A stretch of 7,020 nt of DNA from Clostridiales bacterium (GTDB lineage Bacteria > Bacillota > Clostridia > Christensenellales > UMGS416): positions 1-7,020 of the forward strand of contig JAAYXU010000033.1 of assembly GCA_012515725.1 (NCBI GenBank). Direction: 5' to 3'. Below are positions 1-4,704 of this stretch, in pieces. Each line of letters starts with the position of its first letter. Within the stretch, counting starts at the first letter, position 1. The notes under the pieces are model-generated. The model was given only the letters and a program-made list of their open reading frames with translations. It searched no databases and was not told the DNA's origin. Both the position numbers and the translations under genes were made by a program.

Positions 1-76
1 CCTCCATCAGTTCGCTTTTCATCAGTTTTTTCGCTTTAACCCAATCGATCCAATTCTCGTCAAGCCTGACCGCCAT
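1..76 (-). CDS. dnaA: Probable DnaA N-terminus (partial, runs off the left edge)
   Basis: Only the first 25 codons are visible, starting at the ATG complementary to 74-76. The piece WVKAKKLMKSELM resembles the first helices of DnaA domain I in clostridia, where a Trp is followed by an amphipathic helix ending in a Lys-x-Glu-Leu-like motif. DnaA is the AAA+ initiator that binds 9-mer boxes and melts the origin; domain I contacts helicase loader and regulators. The main support is context: several DnaA boxes lie immediately upstream of this start, as expected for dnaA with its autoregulatory/oriC region. A G-rich run about 10 bases upstream of the ATG is a weak ribosome binding site; a TTG directly before the ATG is an alternative start. 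I see no clear sigma-A promoter. The identity is inferred from a very short stretch, so another small protein cannot be excluded. Confidence 0.5.
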   Translation of the reverse strand, partial: MAVRLDENWIDWVKAKKLMKSELME

Positions 77-146
77 CAAATATATACCCCCATATCCATT
101 CTGACCGATCTGACACGATGGGAGCGACGGTCAACACATGCATCAG

Positions 147-301
147 TTTATCAAATTATGCACATATTGTGGATAAAAATCGCCCCATATTAATTCTTTT
201 GTGGATTACATCGACTTATTCTATCAAATTCACGCCCCATAATCAATAGCGTAATCCAATTTATCCACATATTTTTAAATACACGGTCAAGTTGTGGAAA
301 A
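147..301. other. oriC: oriC-like / dnaA regulatory region with a DnaA-box cluster
   Basis: This AT-rich stretch contains five 9-mers matching the DnaA box TTATNCACA. Exact matches are at 156-164 (plus strand), 168-176 (minus, TTATCCACA) and 261-269 (plus, TTATCCACA). One-mismatch matches are at 200-208 (minus, TAATCCACA) and 293-301 (minus, TTTTCCACA). Two further short direct repeats lie among them: TATCAAATT at 149-157 and 222-230, and CGCCCCATA at 181-189 and 233-241. The run at 265-281 is almost purely A/T and could serve as an unwinding element. Clusters of such boxes upstream of dnaA are the classical bacterial origin layout. The region could instead act only in dnaA autoregulation, with a second box cluster beyond dnaA outside the window. 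Confidence 0.72.
156..176. promoter_or_regulatory. Head-to-head pair of perfect DnaA boxes
   Basis: TTATGCACA at 156-164 and the complement of TTATCCACA at 168-176 face each other across only three bases (TAT), forming a near-palindrome centred at 166. This is the strongest individual site in the origin-like region and would place two DnaA monomers about one helical turn apart (12 bp centre to centre). Confidence 0.7.
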
Positions 302-440
302 CTATTTTACCGGATACCAGATGTTGTGGAGGCGACGCCGGAAGAGCCTGCGGCCGCGCGTTTATTGCTGTTTTATGCATTCACGCGGCGACCGCGGCGT
401 TTCCCGCATAGAAGGGTTTCGTCAGGGGTTCAGAGTCGCG
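302..440. other. Intergenic stretch, no gene recognised
   Basis: Together with 77-301 this makes a gap of more than 300 bases without a convincing gene. The left part is the box cluster described above; here I see only GC-rich sequence downstream of the amidohydrolase stop. An imperfect GC-rich hairpin can be drawn between 350-360 and 384-395 around an AT-rich loop, and a small CGCGG/CCGCG hairpin at 384-396. Neither is followed by a T-run on the minus strand, so there is no clear terminator and readthrough from the amidohydrolase towards the origin region is possible. The plus-strand open frame crossing here overlaps the amidohydrolase antisense and has no plausible ribosome binding site. 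Confidence 0.5.
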
Positions 441-1772
441 CTAACCTGCTGCGTACAGCGCAGCAGCGTTGTCATGCAGCAAGGACCTCGCGATCATAAA
501 GGCCAGCTCGCGGTCCAGCTCCCCTTTACGGATTTTATTATGGAGAACACAGCTGAGCGCTTCACGTGTCATCTCCATCGCTCCATAGCATTCCTCCACA
601 GAGGTGGCGTCCCCGCTCAGGCAGATTTTGGAATATGGCACAAAGCCTATCCACTCATCCAGGGCTTTATATAAAAGGGCCGGGGACTGCAGCGCCAGCC
701 ACGCCGTATCCAGATATACATTCCGATAGGAGCGGGCAAGGAAGGCGGCCTCAGACAAATAGGGATAGCAGTGAAGGAGAATGAAATTCACCTCCGGATA
801 CCTTTCAATCGAGTCCCGAAGGAGGACAGGGTTGCTGTCGGGGAGATTCGCCATGCCGGAATGGACTTGAAATGGCAGCTTGGTCTTGTTTGCACGTTCC
901 AGTATCAGGCCCATGATATAATCCTGTACCTCAATTTTACTCATGGGGTCCCCGTTGCCTAAAGTACGCTTCAGGGCAGAAGCAGCCCTGTCCCGCTCCA
1001 CTTTTTTAAATCGGAGTGGCCGGGTATAGGCCTGCAGCTGCTTTATGGCCCTTATATTATTCTCTTTAAGCATTATGAAGGCTTTACTCACCATATCATC
1101 GAGGTCCCGGATCTCATGAACCTCTATATCCATTAGTCCGGTCAAATGCTTCCAGCCGCATATGGAGGCCTGATCAGGATACCCCAACAGGTCGTCCACA
1201 CGGAAAACAGGCAAAAATAAATTCTGCTCCAGTATATAGCTGTCATTGTTGTCCTGCTTGCCCATGGCGCCGATGTATGGGAGGTGAACGGGCTTGATCG
1301 CATACTGAATTTTCAGCCTTTTAAATATCTCACCGCTCCACTTATATAGCCCTCTCTGATAATTATACTCAACAGCCCGTGACAGAGCTTTCCAATCCCG
1401 GCTCCCATTCAAGATATCCCCCAGGGAAGCGCCGTACAGACCATCGAAGGCTTTATCAAGGGCCATATACAGTCCCGTGCCGCGGGCTTTATTAAGGAAG
1501 GGGATCAGCGCTTTCCACAGCTGCTCCTGCTGCCCGGCAGTGTCCCGCGTGTGAGTCATAGGCATTTTAAATCCGAGCGAGTTTAAAAGCCCGCCCAAAT
1601 AGGGAGAAAGAATAAGGTCGAAGATCGTTGTGGGGCCCGGTTCAAATCCGGGATATACATCCTCATTAAATCCCGGGATTCCCGCAGCCCCTCCCGTTGA
1701 AGGGATACTGCCTATATGTTCGTGGGAATCCAGTATAGGCATTTCCCATATTTCCTGGCGTAACTCCTCCAT
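441..1772 (-). CDS. Amidohydrolase-2 family metal-dependent hydrolase, substrate unknown
   Basis: The 443-residue product has the layout of a TIM-barrel amidohydrolase (Amidohydro_2 type). Near the N-terminus it has LDSHEHI, the His-x-His metal motif (H17, H19). It then has FQVH (H304), LLHCYP (H334) and LSGDA (D388), which match in order the two later barrel histidines and the catalytic Asp of the superfamily. K244, in AIKQLQAY, is in a position where a bridging lysine could sit, but this is a guess. Such enzymes hydrolyse or decarboxylate small organic compounds in the cytosol; nothing here identifies the substrate. I chose the ATG at 1772 because AAGGA (complement of 1778-1782) lies five bases upstream and the protein then begins MEELRQEI shortly before the HxH strand. 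An upstream ATG at 1811 would add 13 residues but has a poor ribosome binding site. Its codon choice and G+C (25 of 60 bases at 1021-1080) are lower than those of gyrA or guaA, suggesting a different history. It follows guaA but is separated from it by a hairpin. Confidence 0.8.
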   Translation of the reverse strand: MEELRQEIWEMPILDSHEHIGSIPSTGGAAGIPGFNEDVYPGFEPGPTTIFDLILSPYLGGLLNSLGFKMPMTHTRDTAGQQEQLWKALIPFLNKARGTGLYMALDKAFDGLYGASLGDILNGSRDWKALSRAVEYNYQRGLYKWSGEIFKRLKIQYAIKPVHLPYIGAMGKQDNNDSYILEQNLFLPVFRVDDLLGYPDQASICGWKHLTGLMDIEVHEIRDLDDMVSKAFIMLKENNIRAIKQLQAYTRPLRFKKVERDRAASALKRTLGNGDPMSKIEVQDYIMGLILERANKTKLPFQVHSGMANLPDSNPVLLRDSIERYPEVNFILLHCYPYLSEAAFLARSYRNVYLDTAWLALQSPALLYKALDEWIGFVPYSKICLSGDATSVEECYGAMEMTREALSCVLHNKIRKGELDRELAFMIARSLLHDNAAALYAAG

Positions 1773-1873
1773 GTCTATCCTTGTCCCCCCATTGTCATTT
1801 TTGCAGTTCATTCGTCTGCTTCGGAAACTTCTTCACCAACAATTCAAGCACCTTTAGTATGTCTTTATTTGTT

Positions 1874-1912
1874 AAAACCCCCGAACTGCTCTATTTACCG
1901 AGCTTTCCGGGG
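1874..1912 (-). terminator. Probable terminator downstream of guaA
   Basis: On the minus strand a CCCCGGAA...TTCGGGGG stem with an inner GCTC/GAGC pairing is followed by TTTT (complement of 1874-1877). The stem has a few internal mismatches. It lies about 40 bases after the guaA stop, where a rho-independent terminator is expected. The plus strand also shows TTTTT after the stem (1914-1918), so it may act in both directions. Confidence 0.6.
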
Positions 1913-1940
1913 ATTTTTACTTGCACCGAGCTATCCGGGA
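1897..1940. repeat. Imperfect 16-bp direct repeat after guaA
   Basis: ACCGAGCTTTCCGGGGA (1897-1913) recurs as ACCGAGCTATCCGGGA (1925-1940), with a 28-base period. The first copy forms one arm of the terminator hairpin; the second lies between that hairpin and the guaA stop. It looks like a small local duplication. Confidence 0.65.
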
Positions 1941-1949
1941 CTTATTCTC

Positions 1950-3482
1950 CTACTCCCACTCTATCGTCCCGGGCGGCTTGCTCGTAATATCATACACGAC
2001 ACGGTTTATGTGCGGCGCCTCGTTGATTATGCGGCTGGATATACGCGCCAGCACGTCGTAGGGTATGCGTGCCCAGTCGGCTGTCATCGCGTCCACCGAT
2101 GTGACCGCGCGCAGCGCCAGCACGTGGTCGTATGTCCGCGTATCGCCCATGACGCCCACACTGCGCGCGTTGGTGAGCACCGCGAAGTACTGCCATATTT
2201 CGCGGTCAAGGCCCGCTGACGCGATTTCGGCGCGGCAGATCGCGTCGGCCTCGCGCAGGATGTCGAGCTTTTCGGCCGTTACTTCTCCCAGTATCCGGAT
2301 CGCAAGGCCCGGCCCGGGGAACGGCTGACGCCACACCATCGATGCGGGCAGGCCCAGCTCCTCGCCGACCGCCCGGACCTCGTCCTTAAAAAGGTCCCGG
2401 AGCGGCTCGATGATCTCGTCGAAATCGACATGCTCGGGAAGACCGCCCACGTTGTGGTGGCTCTTGATGACGGCGGCGTGGCCCGAGCCCGACTCTACCA
2501 CGTCGGGGTATATAGTGCCCTGCGCCAGGAAATGGACGTGGCCGATTTTCCGGGCCTCCTCCTCGAATACGCGTATGAACTCCTCGCCTATGATCTTGCG
2601 CTTGCGCTCGGGATCGGAAACCCCCTTAAGCCGGGCAAGGAAACGCTCCTGCGCGTTGACCCGCAGGAACCGAAGGTCGAAGCCGCCCGTGAACACGCGC
2701 TCTACCTCATCGCCCTCGTCCTTTCGCATGAGCCCCGTATCGACAAAAAGGCAGGTGAGCCGCCGCCCCACGGCGCGCGAAAGCATGACCGCGGACACCG
2801 CGCTGTCCACGCCGCCCGACAGGGCCAGGAGCACCCGCTCGTCCCCGATACGCCGCTTTAATGCCTCTATGCTCTCCAGCGCGAAATCGCGCATCGTCCA
2901 GTCGCCCGCGCACCCGCATATGTCGTAGAGGAAATTCCGAATGATATGCTGTCCGCAGGGCGTATGCTCTACCTCGGGATGGAACTGCACGCCGTAGAGC
3001 CGCCGCCCGGAGTCCTCCATCGCCGCGACCGGGCAGGCGCCGGTCGATGCGGTAGCCGCAAATCCCGTGGGCATGCGCGCGATCTGATCGGTGTGACTCA
3101 TCCAGCACGAGGTTTCCGCCCCGATCCCCTCAAACAGCGGGCTGCCGTGGTCAATCCGCAGCTCGGCAAGTCCGTACTCGCGCTGACGAGCGCCCACATC
3201 GCCGCCCAGCAGATGGCACATGAGCTGCGCGCCGTAGCATATGCCCAGTACCGGTACGCCCAGCGCGAACAGTTCGGGATCAACGCGGGGCGCGTCGGGC
3301 GCGCACACGCTGGACGGCCCTCCGGTGAGTATAATGCCCTTGGGCTCGACCGCCCGGATGCGCGAAAGCGGGGCCGTGTAGGGTAGTATCAGGCTGAAGA
3401 CATGGGCTTCGCGGATACGCCGCGCGATGAGCTGGTTGTACTGGCCGCCAAAATCGAGTACGACTACGGTTTCATGCTTCAT
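1950..3482 (-). CDS. guaA: GMP synthase (glutamine-hydrolysing)
   Basis: GuaA converts XMP to GMP using ATP and glutamine-derived ammonia, the last step of de novo guanine nucleotide synthesis in the cytosol. All expected parts are present in the 510-residue product, the usual length. The class I glutamine amidotransferase domain covers about residues 1-190, with LDFGGQYNQLI at the start, nucleophile C82 in GICYGAQ, and H168/E170 in FHPEVEHT. The ATP-pyrophosphatase domain begins with the P-loop SGGVDS at 222-227. KSHHNVGGLPE and RQPFPGPGLAIRILGE follow, and the C-terminus is the hallmark KPPGTIEWE. The start at 3482 is preferred because GGGAG (complement of 3490-3494) lies seven bases upstream; the ATG at 3488 would be only one base from it. 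A clear promoter lies about 50 bases upstream, and the leader is too short for a purine riboswitch. The gene is divergent from the DUF1858/rubredoxin operon. No key residue appears to be missing. Confidence 0.97.
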   Translation of the reverse strand: MKHETVVVLDFGGQYNQLIARRIREAHVFSLILPYTAPLSRIRAVEPKGIILTGGPSSVCAPDAPRVDPELFALGVPVLGICYGAQLMCHLLGGDVGARQREYGLAELRIDHGSPLFEGIGAETSCWMSHTDQIARMPTGFAATASTGACPVAAMEDSGRRLYGVQFHPEVEHTPCGQHIIRNFLYDICGCAGDWTMRDFALESIEALKRRIGDERVLLALSGGVDSAVSAVMLSRAVGRRLTCLFVDTGLMRKDEGDEVERVFTGGFDLRFLRVNAQERFLARLKGVSDPERKRKIIGEEFIRVFEEEARKIGHVHFLAQGTIYPDVVESGSGHAAVIKSHHNVGGLPEHVDFDEIIEPLRDLFKDEVRAVGEELGLPASMVWRQPFPGPGLAIRILGEVTAEKLDILREADAICRAEIASAGLDREIWQYFAVLTNARSVGVMGDTRTYDHVLALRAVTSVDAMTADWARIPYDVLARISSRIINEAPHINRVVYDITSKPPGTIEWE

Positions 3483-3541
3483 ACGCATACTCCCAGGACT
3501 TAAGTTCCGGGGGAAAAAGCCGCTTCCGCCGGATTATCCAT

Positions 3542-3570
3542 AGCATACGGAATCGGATAGAGATTGTCAA
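3542..3570 (-). promoter_or_regulatory. Sigma-A type promoter of guaA
   Basis: On the minus strand a perfect TTGACA (complement of 3565-3570) is followed after exactly 17 bases by TATGCT (complement of 3542-3547). Transcription should start near 3535, giving a leader of about 50 bases before the guaA start. Confidence 0.85.
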
Positions 3571-3613
3571 TGCGTTTTTTGCGCCAGGCGGACTCCAGAC
3601 CCGAATTTCCCGC

Positions 3614-3666
3614 CTTTCGGCCCCGCTGAGAAATTTTCACTGCGAAACCTGTTTTCTTTCGGCCCC
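3614..3666. repeat. 11-bp direct repeat between divergent promoters
   Basis: CTTTCGGCCCC occurs at 3614-3624 and again at 3656-3666, 42 bases apart start to start, about four helical turns. The second copy overlaps the region just upstream of the plus-strand -10 hexamer, and both lie between the two divergent promoters. They could be operator half-sites for a regulator, but no protein is identified. Confidence 0.6.
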
Positions 3667-3671
3667 GGTCG

Positions 3672-3680
3672 TGGTATGAT
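3672..3680 (+). promoter_or_regulatory. Putative extended -10 promoter of the DUF1858-rubredoxin-ppa operon
   Basis: TGGTATGAT contains the TGn extension plus a TATGAT -10 hexamer (3675-3680). The -35 region near 3652-3657 (TTTTCT) is poor, which fits an extended -10 promoter or activator dependence. It gives a leader of about 40 bases ahead of the start at 3728. Confidence 0.55.
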
Positions 3681-3727
3681 AGGAGCAAGGTAATATCCCT
3701 CAAGTAATTTGCGGAAGGAATGTTATT

Positions 3728-3934
3728 ATGGAAAAGATAACCAAGGATATGACCATCGCGAGCGTGCTCAAAAAGGACGAGCGTACGGCCCCGATATTTT
3801 TGTCGTATGGTATGCACTGCCTGGGCTGCCCTATCTCCTCGGGCGAGAGCCTGGAGGCGGCCTGCGCCGCCCACGGAGTAGACGTGAGCGAGATGGTTAG
3901 TAAGCTGAACGAGTTGTTCGAGCAGAATCAATAA
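3728..3934 (+). CDS. DUF1858 / hybrid-cluster-protein-associated redox disulfide protein
   Basis: This 68-residue protein matches the small DUF1858 family, also described as a hybrid cluster protein-associated redox disulfide domain. The family features seen are an N-terminal TKDMTIASVL segment, then a short helix leading to GMHCLGCP with the redox-type pair C31-x-x-C34, and a C-terminal helical tail SEMVSKLNELFEQ. The single CXXC suggests thiol-disulfide exchange or metal/cluster-related chemistry in the cytosol, but the family's biochemical role is not settled. A strong GGAAGGA (3713-3719) lies eight bases before the ATG. It is the first gene of a plus-strand operon, followed after 25 bases by rubredoxin, which supports an electron-transfer setting. 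No hybrid cluster protein gene is visible in the window. Confidence 0.88.
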   Translation: MEKITKDMTIASVLKKDERTAPIFLSYGMHCLGCPISSGESLEAACAAHGVDVSEMVSKLNELFEQNQ

Positions 3935-3959
3935 GTTCGTTTTGAAAGGAGCGCCTGGT

Positions 3960-4094
3960 ATGGTATACGTGTGCACTGTATGCGGCTACGAGTACGACGA
4001 GTCCGAGGAGGGCGTTCTCTTCGCCGATCTGCCGGACGACTGGGTGTGTCCGCTGTGCGGGGTCGGCAAGGAGCTGTTTGAGCCTGCGTCCTGA
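3960..4094 (+). CDS. Rubredoxin, short-loop form (44 residues)
   Basis: The product carries the two rubredoxin iron-binding knuckles, CTVCGY (C5, C8) and CPLCGVGK (C30, C33), with the typical FADLPDDWVCP between them and FEP at the end. The four cysteines bind one iron for single-electron transfer in the cytosol, commonly in anaerobes to oxygen- or superoxide-reducing enzymes. Common rubredoxins have 52-54 residues with 29 residues between the second and third cysteine; here there are 21, so a loop of about eight residues is missing, as in the known short rubredoxin of Desulfovibrio desulfuricans. AAAGGAG (3945-3951) lies eight bases before the ATG. It sits 25 bases after the DUF1858 gene and 15 bases before the pyrophosphatase, so all three are probably co-transcribed. 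Its physiological partner is not visible. Confidence 0.93.
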   Translation: MVYVCTVCGYEYDESEEGVLFADLPDDWVCPLCGVGKELFEPAS

Positions 4095-4109
4095 AGGGAA
4101 GACCGCCGC

Positions 4110-4652
4110 GTGAATGTATGGCACGATTTGCCGGAGGACCGTGTGACGGCAGAGCGCTTCACAGCTGTCGTCGAGATCCCGCAGGGCGGGAAAGTCAAAT
4201 ACGAGCTCGACAAGCAAACCGGATGCCTGCGCGTGGACCGGATACTGTACACGTCCACGCAATACCCGGCCAATTACGGGTTCATCCCCCGGACCCTGGC
4301 CAGCGACGGCGACCCGATGGACGTACTGGTGCTCTGCCAGCAGTCGATTTTTCCGCTTGCACTGATCGATTGCCATCCGATCGGCGTGCTGTATATGACG
4401 GACCGCGACGAGGCTGACGAGAAGATTATCGCTGTGCCCGAGCGCGACCCGGCGATGTGCGAGTACCGGGATGTGGCGGAGCTTCCCGGCCATATCAGGC
4501 TGGAGATCACCCACTTTTTTGAGGTCTATAAGACGCTGGAGCGCAGCGCCACCGTCGTGGAGCGCATCGAAGGGCGCGAAAGCGCCGTGGCTGCGCTCGC
4601 GCGCTCGATCGCCCGGTACCGCGAGCTTCGCGCTGACGGTGTTTCCCATTAG
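4110..4652 (+). CDS. ppa: Inorganic pyrophosphatase, class A (family I)
   Basis: This 180-residue enzyme hydrolyses pyrophosphate to two phosphates with Mg2+, pulling biosynthetic reactions forward in the cytosol. Family features in order are VVEIPQGGKVKYELDKQTG (about 20-38), YPANYGFIPRTL (52-63), and the signature DGDPMDVLV (D66, D68 and D71 bind metal). EADEKIIAVPERDP and HFFEVYKTLE follow. The length is normal for soluble class A enzymes. The start is a GTG at 4110: no in-frame ATG occurs before the catalytic core, the resulting MNVWHDLPEDR matches the family's N-terminus, and GAAGGG (4093-4098) lies upstream at a somewhat long 11 bases. It is the last gene of the operon, 15 bases after rubredoxin, and ends just before a strong terminator. 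The link between pyrophosphatase and two redox proteins may be only transcriptional. Confidence 0.96.
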   Translation: MNVWHDLPEDRVTAERFTAVVEIPQGGKVKYELDKQTGCLRVDRILYTSTQYPANYGFIPRTLASDGDPMDVLVLCQQSIFPLALIDCHPIGVLYMTDRDEADEKIIAVPERDPAMCEYRDVAELPGHIRLEITHFFEVYKTLERSATVVERIEGRESAVAALARSIARYRELRADGVSH

Positions 4653-4695
4653 AAAAACCCCCGCGGACTGATAGTGATAGACCGCGGGGGTTTTT
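4653..4695. terminator. Strong bidirectional rho-independent terminator
   Basis: A perfect stem CCCCCGCGG (4658-4666) / CCGCGGGGG (4682-4690) with a 15-base loop is flanked by AAAAA on the left (4653-4657) and TTTTT on the right (4691-4695). It therefore works on both strands and ends the convergent pyrophosphatase operon and gyrA, whose stop codons lie within about 10 bases on either side. Confidence 0.95.
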
Positions 4696-4704
4696 ATTGT
4701 TCGC

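Noticed and set aside
293..674. Plus-strand open frame starting in the last DnaA box
   Set aside because: It overlaps the amidohydrolase 3' end antisense, lacks a ribosome binding site, and its sequence is arginine-rich and unlike a known family.
1636..1652. CCCGG-TTCAAAT-CCGGG, a perfect tRNA T-arm look-alike
   Set aside because: It lies inside the amidohydrolase coding sequence (residues GFEPG region) and the flanking bases give no acceptor, D-arm or anticodon stem.
1795..1851. Short minus-strand frame (GTG start, 18 residues) ahead of the amidohydrolase
   Set aside because: It has an amphipathic look (VLELLVKKF) but no spaced ribosome binding site and is too short to distinguish from chance; a leader peptide or gene remnant cannot be shown.
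3483..3541. Possible purine riboswitch in the guaA leader
   Set aside because: The promoter leaves a leader of only about 50 bases, with no room for the aptamer and none of its conserved core.
3500..3976. Minus-strand open frame across the guaA upstream region
   Set aside because: It overlaps the guaA promoter and runs antisense through the well-supported DUF1858 gene, with no family resemblance.
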